Part shown: one piece after another, positions 53,967-63,552 of the stretch
Numbering within the stretch: the first letter of the stretch is position 1
Layout: each line of letters opens with the position of its first letter
Source of the DNA: an uncultured Methanobrevibacter sp.
GTDB lineage: Archaea > Methanobacteriota > Methanobacteria > Methanobacteriales > Methanobacteriaceae
DNA: 64,000 nucleotides
NCBI GenBank assembly: GCA_900314635.1
Contig: OMVY01000001.1
Span: 1 to 64,000, forward strand
Direction of reading: 5' to 3'
Program-made: the position numbers and the translations under genes
Notes under the pieces: generated by a model
Told to the model about the DNA's origin: nothing
Databases searched by the model: none
The model's input: only the letters and a program-made list of their open reading frames with translations

Positions 53967-55169
53967 ATGATTATTAAAAGAGAGGAATATATAGATAAAA
54001 TCAAGCCTTTTATGGATAAACACATTATTAAAGTTTTAATAGGTATCAGGCGTTCAGGTAAATCCACAATATTAAAACAAATAATTGACTCGTTAATTGA
54101 TGATGGAATTCCTCCTGAGAATATTGTATGGATAAATTTTGAGCTCAGTGATTATTTTGAATTAAACACTATTGAAAAACTCGAGGAATTCATTTCAAGC
54201 AAAGTGGAGGGTGTAGAGGGAAAAATCTATTTATTTTTTGATGAGATACAGGTTGTTCCCAAATGGGAGAAGCTGATTAATTCATATTTTGCAAAAGGTG
54301 GCTACGATATATACATAACAGGCTCCAACTCAAAATTGTTGTCCGGAGAATTTGCAAGCTACTTGTCTGGCCGATATGTGGAATTAAACATCTACCCATT
54401 CTCATTTAAGGAATATTTAAAGTATCATGAGGTTTCACAAGACTTCAAACAATATTTTTACAAGTATCTTGATGACGGTGGAATGCCTTCCACATTTGAT
54501 TACGAAGGAGACAACAGGAAATTAATAATCAGGGATTTATACAACTCAATAGTTCTAAAAGACATAATCCAAAGAAACAATGTACAAAATGCCGACCTGC
54601 TGGACCGCATCATGAGATTTGTAATGTATAATATCGGCCAGCCCTTCTCAGCAAACAAAATCCATAACAGATTAAAGCAGGACATGGTGAATGTATCAGT
54701 AAACACAATCTACAACTATTTGAGGTTCTTTGAAAACGCATGCCTGATTTATCAAGCCAAACGCGAGGACCTTAAAGGCAAAAAAATATTAAAGCACGAT
54801 GAAAAATATTACCTCTGCGATTTGGGATTTCGCCAGTCAATAATAGGCAACAATCAAAGAGACATTACAAGGGCAATGGAAAACATGGTTTACATGGAGC
54901 TGTTGAGAAGGGGATATGAAATCACAATAGGAAAAGTAGATAGTCTGGAAGTTGATTTCGTATGTAGAAAGCAGTCAAGGCCTATTTACATTCAGGTTTC
55001 ATATTTGCTTGCAAGCGAAGAGACTATTGAAAGGGAATTCAAGCCACTGAAAAACATAAATGACAACTATCCAAAATATGTGATAACAATGGATGAAGCC
55101 GACATGTCTCATGATGGAATTGAACACTTGAATTTAATAGACTTCCTATTGGATGATGAAAATATCTAG
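53967..55169 (+). CDS. AAA ATPase with DUF4143 C-terminal domain
   Basis: The 400-residue protein has an AAA_14 domain with Walker A IGIRRSGKSTILKQI near residue 26, Walker B YLFFDEIQVVPKWEKLI near 92 and TGSNSKLLSGEFASYLSGRY near 116. A DUF4143 domain follows (winged helix about 215-285, then GKVDSLEVDFVCRKQSRPIY near 330), which resembles a restriction-endonuclease fold; the usual terminal Lys is not clear (IQVSY). Such ATPases are common in archaea with unknown roles. The palindromic repeat array just upstream suggests tight regulation, perhaps by the protein itself through its winged helix. CACGGTGGTTTC precedes the ATG. Confidence 0.87.
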   Translation: MIIKREEYIDKIKPFMDKHIIKVLIGIRRSGKSTILKQIIDSLIDDGIPPENIVWINFELSDYFELNTIEKLEEFISSKVEGVEGKIYLFFDEIQVVPKWEKLINSYFAKGGYDIYITGSNSKLLSGEFASYLSGRYVELNIYPFSFKEYLKYHEVSQDFKQYFYKYLDDGGMPSTFDYEGDNRKLIIRDLYNSIVLKDIIQRNNVQNADLLDRIMRFVMYNIGQPFSANKIHNRLKQDMVNVSVNTIYNYLRFFENACLIYQAKREDLKGKKILKHDEKYYLCDLGFRQSIIGNNQRDITRAMENMVYMELLRRGYEITIGKVDSLEVDFVCRKQSRPIYIQVSYLLASEETIEREFKPLKNINDNYPKYVITMDEADMSHDGIEHLNLIDFLLDDENI

Positions 55170-55369
55170 CATAATATCTTCAGTTTCCAATTTTTATATT
55201 TAAAGATGGAATTAATTAAAAAGAGCAAAAAATCAAAATCCAAGGGATTTTAATTTTTTTAATTATTAAAAACGAGTAATAATAAAATTCAAGAGATTTT
55301 AATTTTTTTAATTATAAAAAAAGAGTAAAACAATAAAATCCAAGGGGATTTTAAAGTTTTTTTAAAAAC
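55170..55369. repeat. Convergent spacer with three diverged repeats
   Basis: A segment of the type AAATCCAAGGGATTTTAATTT recurs at about 55236, 55286 and 55337 with drift between copies. It lies between the convergent DUF4143 and marker-protein genes. No gene is seen. Confidence 0.55.
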
Positions 55370-56308
55370 CTAATAATAGACCTTTACGGCCTCGTCGCAA
55401 TCGTCATACAATCCAAGTGCGGCAAGAGCGCCTACTTTGCCCTGCTCGCCTGTGACTGCAATCAAAGGAATGCCCAATTCATCAGCTACTTTTTCAGCTG
55501 TTTCAACATCCATCATTCCGGTTTTTGTAGCCATTGCATATTCCCTAAGCTTTTGCGGAATGCCAATGCCTTCCAGAATGGCTATTGCGGTCTTGTCTGA
55601 CAAAGTGTCATGCTTCAGGATTTCAATAAGCCTTTCTATGAGCCTTTCCTTGTCCTCTTCTAAAACAGCGAATGTCAATGCAATTGAAACGCAGTTCTGT
55701 GTCTTGTGAGGGTTGTGAGGATATAATTGACAGATAATATGGTCAAGATATTCAAATCCTTCATCCTTCAGCTGGCTGCCTATATTGTGGGCCATTGTCC
55801 AGGTAGCTCCTGCATCCTTTACATCGGTGTCGTCTATGCCTATAACAAGTTTTTCATATTTTGGGGTTACAACAGTGGCTTTTCCTTCTTTTGAGCCTCC
55901 TCCTACTTCGAGAAGTTCTACGTACTTTACGCCTTCACCCATTCCTCTGCACATTCCAGCTCCAACTCCTGCTCCTGCAAGTCCGCCGTGAGTGACTTTG
56001 ACTTCGTTCTTCTCATCATCCACAACAATCTCCTCGATTCCTGCGGCGTTTATGCTTGCCTTGAGGTCGATTGGCTTGCGGCCGGTTTTGCACATGTAAA
56101 CATGCTTGTTGCCATCCCTTCTTGCACTCATGATAAGCTCGCTGCTGTGCTGGTACTGGTATAAGAGCCAGTGGGAGCCTGAAGGACATGGGTGGTATTC
56201 TATAAGCTCCACAGTATCTCCATCAACCATTGTTATGACTTTTTCATATGGTGCAATCCAAGGATCTGAAAATTTTTCTTTTAATTCTTCAGGTTTTAAA
56301 ATTTCCAT
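55370..56308 (-). CDS. Methanogenesis marker protein 11
   Basis: This protein family is found in methanogens and close relatives; its biochemical role is not settled. The 312-residue protein shows YHPCPSGSHWLLYQYQHSSE near 38, a Gly-rich segment GGLAGAGVGAGMCRGMGEGV near 108, and LVIGIDDTDVKDAGATWTMA near 150, the IDDTD motif shared with TiaS-like proteins. The end, ALAALGLYDDCDEAV, is typical. An in-frame GTG at 56317 lies in GTGATATTTATG, so the start is the ATG at 56308. Its presence supports a methanogen source. Confidence 0.9.
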   Translation of the reverse strand: MEILKPEELKEKFSDPWIAPYEKVITMVDGDTVELIEYHPCPSGSHWLLYQYQHSSELIMSARRDGNKHVYMCKTGRKPIDLKASINAAGIEEIVVDDEKNEVKVTHGGLAGAGVGAGMCRGMGEGVKYVELLEVGGGSKEGKATVVTPKYEKLVIGIDDTDVKDAGATWTMAHNIGSQLKDEGFEYLDHIICQLYPHNPHKTQNCVSIALTFAVLEEDKERLIERLIEILKHDTLSDKTAIAILEGIGIPQKLREYAMATKTGMMDVETAEKVADELGIPLIAVTGEQGKVGALAALGLYDDCDEAVKVYY

Positions 56309-56527
56309 AAATATCACTAGATATAAAAATAATGAGTATTGAAAACAATTGATTTTTGAACTTTTACATTATTGTCGAAAAACTTTTTTCAAGGTTTATA
56401 GAATAAACTTATTTTATAAGATTATAAAATTATAAACTTTATTCAAATAGCTAAAAACAGTTTTTTAATAAAATAAAAGCTTAAAATAATTTTTTAAAAA
56501 ATAAAAAATAAATAGAATTTATTAATT

Positions 56528-56950
56528 CTATTCGTCAAGTTCTTTTAATCTATCGCACATCTTGATAGCTGCTTCAACTGCGCTTTTACCGTAGGTTACT
56601 CTTCTATGAGCATCTAAACGGGTCATGCCAGGGCCGGAAATTCCAAGTGCCACAGGCTTTTCATATTGCACAGACAAATCAGTGATTAAACGGGAAGCAT
56701 GGGATGCTACGATTTGATCGTGGTCTGTTGCACCTTCGATAACACTGCCCAAGGTGATGACAGCATCGATATCATCCTTTTGGATTAATTTCTTAATGGC
56801 AAGAGGCATGTCAAATACTCCAGGTACCATTACAACACGGGTTACTTCACAATCACGATTCTTAGCTTCGGATTTTGCAAGTTCCAACATCATTTGATTA
56901 ATGTCAAAGTTAAATTCTGCGACAACTGCGCCTATTCTGTATTTCACCAT
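56528..56950 (-). CDS. ribH: 6,7-dimethyl-8-ribityllumazine synthase
   Basis: RibH condenses the dihydroxybutanone phosphate made by RibB with the pyrimidine to form lumazine, the riboflavin precursor, usually in large capsids. The 140-residue protein has the substrate segments VAEFNFDINQMM near 9-20, PGVFDMPLAIKKLI near 44 (with GVFD), LGSVIEGATDHDQIVASHAS near 71 with the catalytic His, and GISGPGMTRLDAHRR near 104. An ATG five codons upstream lies in the ribosome site ATGGAGAAATTAAAA, so the ATG at 56950 is used. It is 3 kb from ribB. Confidence 0.93.
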   Translation of the reverse strand: MVKYRIGAVVAEFNFDINQMMLELAKSEAKNRDCEVTRVVMVPGVFDMPLAIKKLIQKDDIDAVITLGSVIEGATDHDQIVASHASRLITDLSVQYEKPVALGISGPGMTRLDAHRRVTYGKSAVEAAIKMCDRLKELDE

Positions 56951-56993
56951 TTTTAATTTCTCCATATGTTTGTAATTTAAAAATTTTCATCGC

Positions 56994-57080
56994 TTACATT
57001 ACATAGGTAATAAAGGTTGCAACACCGCTTAATACCATAATAAGTATAATAAATATAGCTGCTGCTTTTGCAACATTCAT
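56994..57080 (-). CDS. 28-residue single-pass membrane microprotein
   Basis: A short frame of 28 codons reads MNVAKAAAIFIILIMVLSGV and then ATFITYVM before TAA. It has a strong GGAG nine bases upstream of the ATG (ATGGAGTTGCTAAA) and one central hydrophobic helix, like known small subunits of membrane complexes. TATA-like elements lie farther upstream on the minus strand (TTAACATATTATATTAAC, about 57099-57116). It is too short for routine gene finding. Function is unknown; it may help a membrane enzyme. I rate it real because frame, ribosome site and helix all agree. Confidence 0.65.
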   Translation of the reverse strand: MNVAKAAAIFIILIMVLSGVATFITYVM

Positions 57081-57671
57081 TTTAGCAACTCCATTTTTTG
57101 TTAATATAATATGTTAATATATTTGAATAATAACTTATAAAGTTTATTTTTTTTCAAGCAATATGCAATTTTTTAAAAATAGTTCAAGCTTGAGTGGGAA
57201 TTAACTAATTAAAATAGATGGATTTAAAAAATAGTGACTTCAGACAAATCAAAGAAGCCAATATTCCTCCCAAGACGCCATAAAACATGAATCCTAAAAG
57301 AAAGGGAAAGGCTTCTTTAAATTTGCCGCATAAAATATTTTATGTTTGTTTTAATAAATTTTCTGATGATTCAAAATTTATTACGTGTTTAAAAATTTTA
57401 TTGTTCTTTGCTTTTGTTTAAAAATATAAAGTGTATAAACACTTTACAATTAATAATATAACATTATAATATTTAAATCTTTTTGAGTCTAGTTAATTTC
57501 GTTTAAAATCTTTTTTAATTTTAGCATTAATATGATATTTATTTTTTAGTTTTTTACGGCATTTTTTAGGTAGTATAATCCTTTAACAATAGTTATTAAA
57601 TAATTTTAAGACTTTTACAATCGTTTTTTTCAAAAAACAAGACATATTTGCATTTTAAATTATGATTTCAC
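57081..57671. other. Long AT-rich spacer with possible gene relic
   Basis: This spacer is 591 bases. From 57205 to 57336, on the minus strand, there is an open stretch of 43 codons without start signal, read as KEAFPFLLGFMFYGVLGGIL and on to a stop, which looks like the end of a membrane protein. The remainder is A/T-rich. A promoter for the microprotein gene lies at the left edge. Confidence 0.4.
57205..57336 (-). pseudogene. Possible C-terminal relic of a membrane protein
   Basis: A 43-codon open stretch with a hydrophobic, glycine-spaced segment (FLLGFMFYGVLGGILASLI) has a stop right before it and no ATG or ribosome site at its beginning. The base composition is clearly less AT-rich than the surrounding spacer. 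It could be debris of a deleted gene, or chance. Confidence 0.3.
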
Positions 57672-58667
57672 TTAATAAATATTGTCATTGAACTCTTTGA
57701 ATTCACTGTAGCTATTTGATTTTAAAATATCAAGGAAGAATTTCCTCTTTTTAGGACCCAGGTTGTCTAGGAAATCCTCATAGTACTCGCTTTTTTTGAT
57801 AATCTCGTAGTCTTCCTTTATCAAATCAAACAAGTCATCTCTATAATCATCTACAATGCTTGCAAGAGCCATTCTAGGCCCGTTTATTTTATATGCAATA
57901 AGATCGAACTTGTAGTCTTCGTAAAATCCGCATTCGATGAATCTCTTGAACAATTCCTGACCTGCCGGCACGGTATCCAGGAATTTGGCATCTATCTCTT
58001 CTGTTATTGAATTGTCATGCTTTCTTCTGATATAGAGATGTTTTCTGATTATGTTTATTCTCTTGGCATTCAGGAACACATGGTAGAAAAACGGCATGTC
58101 TTCGAAATAGATTCCTTCTGGAAAGCTTGCATTTATTGATTTTAAAAAGCGGTTCCTGTAGATTTTCTGACAGGCGCTCACTGATGAATCGAAGAGAACG
58201 TCATGAGCTTCGCTTGGGGTAAAAACCCTGTTGTCAAAGTTTTCATCAAAGTTTTTCAAGTTGAACCAGTCGCTTTCATGAAATGTTTTCGAATAATCAT
58301 CAAAGCTGATTATCTGAAACATGGTCATGTCGGTGTCGTTCTCTTTTGCGCTGTTGTAGCTTGTCTGGCACATCTTCTCATCCAGCCAGTCATCGGCATC
58401 GAGAAATGCTATGTATTCTCCCTCTGCAAGACTCATTGCCCTGTTCCGGCTTGCTCCAAGCCCCATGTTTTCCTGAGTGAATATTCTGATTCTCTCATCG
58501 CTGTAGCTATTTAGAATTTCAAGAGTGGAGTCTGTGGAACCATCATCGATTACTATTATTTCTATATCCTCGAGGGTTTGAGCTATTGCGCTGTCTATGG
58601 CGTCTTTGATGTATTCTTCTCCATTGTAAACGCATATGAGAATGGATATTTTCACTTTGCTTGTCAT
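57672..58667 (-). CDS. GT2 glycosyltransferase
   Basis: This is a family 2 glycosyltransferase of 331 residues. VKISILICVYNGEEYIKDAI, IIVIDDGSTDSTLEIL and AFLDADDWLD (DxD site) form the GT-A domain, and the C-terminal 130 residues are helical, as in other wall-polymer transferases. It acts on a nucleotide sugar in the cytosol, donor unknown. The frame runs to a TTG at 58700; the ATG at 58667 (MTSKVKISI) starts the conserved domain best, though its ribosome site (AAAGATCAAC) is weak. It is separate from the main polymer cluster. Confidence 0.85.
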   Translation of the reverse strand: MTSKVKISILICVYNGEEYIKDAIDSAIAQTLEDIEIIVIDDGSTDSTLEILNSYSDERIRIFTQENMGLGASRNRAMSLAEGEYIAFLDADDWLDEKMCQTSYNSAKENDTDMTMFQIISFDDYSKTFHESDWFNLKNFDENFDNRVFTPSEAHDVLFDSSVSACQKIYRNRFLKSINASFPEGIYFEDMPFFYHVFLNAKRINIIRKHLYIRRKHDNSITEEIDAKFLDTVPAGQELFKRFIECGFYEDYKFDLIAYKINGPRMALASIVDDYRDDLFDLIKEDYEIIKKSEYYEDFLDNLGPKKRKFFLDILKSNSYSEFKEFNDNIY

Positions 58668-58725
58668 GTTGATCTTTAAAAGGTTTTTGTGAAATTGCAA
58701 AATTCGGATTTATTAGTTTTAATGA

Positions 58726-58850
58726 ATTACGACCATTAGGTAAATTTGTGAGTTTTTTATGAATTACGGCCATATTAGAGTTTATTATGTATTACGGCCG
58801 TATTGAATTGTAAAATTTTAAAGGTTCATATGATAATTACGGCCGTAAAT
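58726..58850. repeat. Four ATTACGGCC-type words in a short spacer
   Basis: ATTACGACC at 58726 and ATTACGGCC at 58763, 58791 and 58836 lie between leuB and the GT2 gene. The last two extend to the palindrome TACGGCCGTA. GC-rich cores in a spacer that is otherwise nearly all A/T are conspicuous; they may be protein-binding sites or decayed repeats. Confidence 0.6.
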
Positions 58851-58854
58851 ATGA

Positions 58855-59841
58855 TTATAAAGCATTTTTAACCGCTTCAGTCACTTCCATGGTTGATGCT
58901 TCTCCTCCTAGGTCGGGAGTAAGTGTTTTGGCTTCTTCAAGGACTTTCACTACGGCGCTGCTTAGTTTTTGGGCGCTTTCATGCTCATGAAGGAAATCCA
59001 GCATCATAGCTGCTGAGAGAATCATTGCAAATGGATTAGCTATTCCCTGACCTGCAATATCCGGTGCTGAACCGTGCACAGGTTCAAACAGTCCGGTATC
59101 TTCGCCGATGTTTCCTGATGGAATCATTCCAAGGCCGCCTACAAGACCGGCGCCTTCATCTGAAAGGATGTCTCCAAAGAGATTGGTTGTTACAATGACT
59201 TCAAAGCTTTGAGGCCTTGTAATGAGATACATTGCAGTTGCATCCACATAGAAATCCTCTACATCTATGTCATCGTATCTTGATGCGACTTCATATAATG
59301 CCTCTTTGAACAGTCCGTCGGTTTTCTTAAGCACATTTGCCTTGTGAACCCCTGTGACCTTGGACCTGTTTGTATTTCTTGCATACTGGAATGCATAGTC
59401 GATGATGCGCTCGGATGCTGATTTTGTTATGATTCTTTTAGCTACTGCTCCTTCTTCTGTGTACTCTTCCTCTTTTGCAATATACATTCCTTCTGTGTTT
59501 TCCCTTACAATCATGAAATCAAGGCCGTCGAACAATGCGTTTGTATTAGGATAGGATTTGACAGGCCTCAGGTTTGCAAAGAGCCTGAGCTCCTGGCGAA
59601 GTCTTACTATAACATCTGCAGCTGTTTCACCAACTGCGCCAAAGAGACAGGCGTCTGAGTTTTTTGCAAGCTCGATTGTTTCATCAGGAAGAGCTGTTCC
59701 TGTTTTTGAAAGGCATTCATCACCTGCTTCGGCAAATGTAAAATTAAATTCAATATCCGGAAGAGCTTTCAAAACTGTTAAAGCAGCTTCCATAACCTCT
59801 TTTCCAATTCCATCTCCAGGAATTACAGCTATTTCATACAT
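58855..59841 (-). CDS. leuB: 3-isopropylmalate dehydrogenase (LeuB type)
   Basis: LeuB oxidises 3-isopropylmalate in leucine synthesis. The 328-residue protein has [29 protein letters not shown] near 83, [11 protein letters not shown] near 109, [16 protein letters not shown] near 164 and the metal/NAD region [20 protein letters not shown] near 217. In methanogens paralogues act on homoisocitrate or 3-isopropylmalate; linkage to leuC/leuD here favours the leucine, or 2-ketobutyrate, route. The GTG at 59847 is inside the ribosome site GGTGTGAAA, so the ATG at 59841 is the start. Confidence 0.88.
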   Translation of the reverse strand: MYEIAVIPGDGIGKEVMEAALTVLKALPDIEFNFTFAEAGDECLSKTGTALPDETIELAKNSDACLFGAVGETAADVIVRLRQELRLFANLRPVKSYPNTNALFDGLDFMIVRENTEGMYIAKEEEYTEEGAVAKRIITKSASERIIDYAFQYARNTNRSKVTGVHKANVLKKTDGLFKEALYEVASRYDDIDVEDFYVDATAMYLITRPQSFEVIVTTNLFGDILSDEGAGLVGGLGMIPSGNIGEDTGLFEPVHGSAPDIAGQGIANPFAMILSAAMMLDFLHEHESAQKLSSAVVKVLEEAKTLTPDLGGEASTMEVTEAVKNAL

Positions 59842-59927
59842 TTTCACACCTTTAAATTCTATATTTTTTCATTTTTTAATAATTTTCAGCGAAAGTGTTT
59901 TTGGATTTTTAAATTTCAAATTTTAAT

Positions 59928-60422
59928 TTATTGCGGCTCGATATTCGGATTTTTCTTTAGATAATTAATAAGTCCCCCTTCTTCAAGTATTCCCATCATG
60001 AAAGGAGGCAGTTTCTTAAACTCGATTCTGTTTTCTCCTGCAATAATTACTCCAGTATCCATGTCGATTTGGATTTTGTCTCCTTCTTTCACATATTGGC
60101 TGATTCCAGGGGCTTCAATGAGTGTCAGCCCGACATTTGTTGAGTTTCTATAAAAGATTCTTGCAAATGATTCAGCTATTACCGCACGGATTCCACACCC
60201 TTTAATAGCTATTGGGGCATGTTCTCTGCTGGATCCGCATCCGAAGTTCTTTCCTGCGACTATGAAATCTCCATTATCCACCTTGTTTGGAAATTCTGAA
60301 TCCAGCCCTTCCATGCAATGCTGGCTGAGGCGCTCCTCATCGGTATAAATCAGGTATCTTCCAGGCAATATGATATCTGTGTCAATATCATCTCCGAATT
60401 TCCATACTTTTCCTTCCATCAT
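59928..60422 (-). CDS. leuD: 3-isopropylmalate dehydratase small subunit
   Basis: This small (swivel-domain) subunit of the aconitase-like isomerase has 164 residues. [20 protein letters not shown] at the start and [18 protein letters not shown] near 62 are family signatures. The loop after PGR reads YLIY, close to the YLVY seen in isopropylmalate-type enzymes and unlike the YLRT of homoaconitase, so leucine (and citramalate) specificity is favoured. An ATG at 60437 precedes GGGAGAT, the ribosome site for the ATG at 60422. It sits between leuC and leuB. Confidence 0.88.
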   Translation of the reverse strand: MMEGKVWKFGDDIDTDIILPGRYLIYTDEERLSQHCMEGLDSEFPNKVDNGDFIVAGKNFGCGSSREHAPIAIKGCGIRAVIAESFARIFYRNSTNVGLTLIEAPGISQYVKEGDKIQIDMDTGVIIAGENRIEFKKLPPFMMGILEEGGLINYLKKNPNIEPQ

Positions 60423-60514
60423 TTCAATATCTCCCATGATATTTTAATTAAATCAGTTTTTATAATATTTATTAAATTCATTTAAATTCGAGTCAAAATT
60501 TGTTTTTAAAACGA

Positions 60515-61789
60515 TTAAAGCTCAGGCACGCTTATCCTGCCTTCAATAGCTGATTTTGCAGCTACTTTTGCTGAGCAAAGATATACCTCACCTTCAGGGC
60601 TTCCCTGACGGCCTTTGAAGTTTCTATTGGATGTGGAAAGGCTTGTCTCTCCAGGACCTATGATTCCTGTATGTCCTCCAAGACATGGACCGCAGCATGG
60701 TGCGGAAACAAGTGCTCCAGCTTCAACAAAGATTTTAATCAGTCCTTCATCCAATGCCTTCATATAAGTTTCGCGTGAAGCTGGAATAACAAGCATTCTA
60801 GTTGAATCAGCTATTGTCTCGCCTTTCAATATTCGAGCGGCATCCCTCAGGTCTTCGATTCTGCCGTTTGTACAGGAGCCTAGGAATACCTGGTCTATTT
60901 CAACATCCACTTCGCTGGCAGGTTTCACATTATCAACATTGTGGGGACATGATAGGAGAGGCTCCAGCTCATCCACATCAATGTCCCGGATTTCCAGTGA
61001 TGGAGATTCCAGATCTGTGATGAATCTCTTTTGTTCGGCCTTCAATCGGTTGATTGTGGACTTTCCACCTTTCACTCTGCCTTCAAGGTACTGATAGGTC
61101 TTTTCATCACTCTCCACCATTCCGGTCTTTCCACCCATTTCAATAGCCATGTTGGAGAGGACCATTCTATCAGATATACTCATCTTTTCAACGGTTTCTC
61201 CTGCATATTCACAAGCCTTGTATGTTGCGCCGTCAGCGCCGGTTTCACCTAGTATGTGGAGAATGACATCCTTGGCGGAGACGTTTGAGGCCAGTTCTCC
61301 AGTGATGTTGAATCTGATTGTCTCAGGAACCTTGAACCATAATTTGCCTGTGGCGAAGACCATTGCCATGTCTGTTGAACCTATTCCTGTTGCAAATGCT
61401 CCAAGCGCGCCATGTGTGCAGGTATGGGAGTCCGCACCTACTATGACTGTTCCAGGCAGAACATGGCCGAGTTCAGGAAGTATCTGGTGGCATACGCCCT
61501 GCTTCACATCATAGAAATTCTCTATTTTCTGACTTCTAACGAATTCTCTCATTAGAATATGATTGTTTGCTGAATCAAGGCTGTCAGCTGGAACCTGGTG
61601 GTCGAAGGGAATGACTATCTTGCTTGGATCCCATACCTTTCCAGTTCCTATTTTCTCAAATGACTCAACGGCAAGAGGGCCGGTTAAGTCATGGGTCATG
61701 GCTATGTCGATATCAGCAATAATGATGTCCCCTGCTTCCACTTTATCTTTTTTAGAAGCCTTTGCTAGTATTTTTTCTGCTTTTGTCAT
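60515..61789 (-). CDS. leuC: 3-isopropylmalate dehydratase large subunit
   Basis: This 424-residue catalytic subunit carries the 4Fe-4S cluster. Cluster ligands are in [14 protein letters not shown] near 295 and [15 protein letters not shown] near 358. [20 protein letters not shown] near 114 and [15 protein letters not shown] near 63 are substrate-site elements. It is the archaeal two-subunit type. With leuD (93 bases) and leuB downstream it forms the leucine operon of this window; isopropylmalate synthase is not included. An in-frame codon at 61798 lies in TGGTGATTAAAATG, so I start at the ATG 61789. Confidence 0.9.
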   Translation of the reverse strand: MTKAEKILAKASKKDKVEAGDIIIADIDIAMTHDLTGPLAVESFEKIGTGKVWDPSKIVIPFDHQVPADSLDSANNHILMREFVRSQKIENFYDVKQGVCHQILPELGHVLPGTVIVGADSHTCTHGALGAFATGIGSTDMAMVFATGKLWFKVPETIRFNITGELASNVSAKDVILHILGETGADGATYKACEYAGETVEKMSISDRMVLSNMAIEMGGKTGMVESDEKTYQYLEGRVKGGKSTINRLKAEQKRFITDLESPSLEIRDIDVDELEPLLSCPHNVDNVKPASEVDVEIDQVFLGSCTNGRIEDLRDAARILKGETIADSTRMLVIPASRETYMKALDEGLIKIFVEAGALVSAPCCGPCLGGHTGIIGPGETSLSTSNRNFKGRQGSPEGEVYLCSAKVAAKSAIEGRISVPEL

Positions 61790-62034
61790 TTTAATCACCA
61801 GATGATTAAATAAAAGTTGAATAGTAATTGTAGTTAAAGGAATAATTGTGAATTTTTTAGTTTTTCACACTTTTTCAAAACAAAGTAAAAATAGGATGAT
61901 TTTATAAATAAAAGGGAATAGTTATAAAATTTGTATTTTCACTTGATTTTTTAAGATGATAATTATTATTTCTTAAAGTTTTTCTTAAGAGAATAATTTA
62001 TTAAAGTTTTTTTTTTTAAAATGCTATTCAATAA

Positions 62035-63291
62035 TTAAATTTGATATAAATTACCGTAATTGAATAATTCAATCTCTTCCGGACAGTTTTTAATTATATT
62101 CTTGGTATCGAATATTATAGGGTTTTTCATCTTTGAAAGGACCAGATCATAGTCCAGCTCTTTGAATTCATTATGGTCTGCTAGAATAAGAGCTATTGAA
62201 GCGGACTCAAGAGCTTCCTCAAGACCCACATAATGATTGTTTTTTATGTGAGGGTCGTGGATGGCTATTTCATAGCCGTTTGACTCGAGGCGCTGGATGA
62301 TTTCAAATGCCGGAGATTCTCTTGCATCTCCTGTATTTCCCTTGTATGCAACTCCTAGAACAGCTATTTTTGGCTTGTACATGCTGGTATGGTTTTTAAT
62401 TATTTCACGGGTTTTTTCCGCAACGAATTTCGGCATGCTGTTGTTTGTATCCCTTGCAAGCTTGATGATCCTTGCAGTATCCGGAGCTTCGGAATATATG
62501 AAGTATGGGTCTATTGCAAGGCAATGTCCTCCTACTCCCGGTCCCGGAGTGTGTATGTTTACTCTAGGGTGCTTGTTGGCCATTTCTATTACATCAAGGG
62601 CGTTTACTCCGATTTCAGCGCATATTTTTGCAAGCTCGTTTGCAAGTGCGATATTGACGTCTCTAAAGGTATTTTCCATACATTTGCTCATTTCAGCTGT
62701 TTTAGCTTCTGTTTTCATCAGCTTGCCTTTTACAAATGTTGCATAGACTTCAGCCGCCTTGTCGCTGCATTCCGGAGTGATTCCTCCAATGATTCTGTCG
62801 TTGTGTATAAGCTCCTCTATTATCTTTCCAGGCAGGACCCTTTCAGGGCAGTGTGCAAGATACAAGTCTGTTCCGATTTTAAAGCCAGCCTCTTCAAATA
62901 TAGGCTTTATCTGATTGTCGGTTGACATCGGAGCTATTGTTGATTCTATAATGACCACGTTTCCCTTCTTTAAAAATGGAACAATGGACCTGCAGCCGTT
63001 TACAACATAGCTCAAGTCGCAGCTCAAGTCATCTGCTATGAATGGTGTCGGAACTGTTATTATGAACACATCAGCTTCCTCAGGCTTTAGTGAGGCATGA
63101 TAGCTTCCGGATTTTGCCGCCTTGTTTATAATCTGCTGGATTCCAGGCTCTTCGATATGGATTTTGCCTTCATTTAATGTCCTGATTATATCTTCATTGA
63201 TGTCCACTCCAACCACTTCACATCCATTGTCAGCGAAGAGCGCTGCGGTAGGAAGACCGATATAACCCTGACCTATTATACAAATTTTCAT
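62035..63291 (-). CDS. wecC: UDP-N-acetyl-D-mannosamine dehydrogenase-like nucleotide-sugar dehydrogenase
   Basis: The enzyme oxidises a UDP-N-acetylhexosamine at C6 to the uronic acid, for surface polysaccharide or glycoprotein glycans. The 418-residue protein has the NAD site ICIIGQGYIGLPTAALFADN, ITVPTPF near 79, IIESTIAPMST near 114, AHCPERVLPG near 145, the catalytic-Lys region AEMSKCMENTFRDVNIAL near 204, and the catalytic Cys in TPGPGVGGHCLAIDPYF near 249. The GHCLAIDPYF form is typical of the WecC group. GAGGGAAATT precedes the ATG. Confidence 0.9.
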   Translation of the reverse strand: MKICIIGQGYIGLPTAALFADNGCEVVGVDINEDIIRTLNEGKIHIEEPGIQQIINKAAKSGSYHASLKPEEADVFIITVPTPFIADDLSCDLSYVVNGCRSIVPFLKKGNVVIIESTIAPMSTDNQIKPIFEEAGFKIGTDLYLAHCPERVLPGKIIEELIHNDRIIGGITPECSDKAAEVYATFVKGKLMKTEAKTAEMSKCMENTFRDVNIALANELAKICAEIGVNALDVIEMANKHPRVNIHTPGPGVGGHCLAIDPYFIYSEAPDTARIIKLARDTNNSMPKFVAEKTREIIKNHTSMYKPKIAVLGVAYKGNTGDARESPAFEIIQRLESNGYEIAIHDPHIKNNHYVGLEEALESASIALILADHNEFKELDYDLVLSKMKNPIIFDTKNIIKNCPEEIELFNYGNLYQI

Positions 63292-63552
63292 AATTTCCCT
63301 CTATTTAAATGATTATCAATAGTAATTATCTTTCTTATTCTATATATTAGTTTATTATTTTTAAATCCCCAATTAAATAGAATCAAATATCTATTCACGA
63401 TGTTGAAAGAAATTCTCATCCATATAACGATATTTTTCAATTCTTATTGAACTTGATTTTAAAATTTTAACAATATTTATTATTTATAAATTATAAACCT
63501 AATATCAATATAAATTTTAAATTATCAATTTTATTTTTTTACAGGTGCTTAT

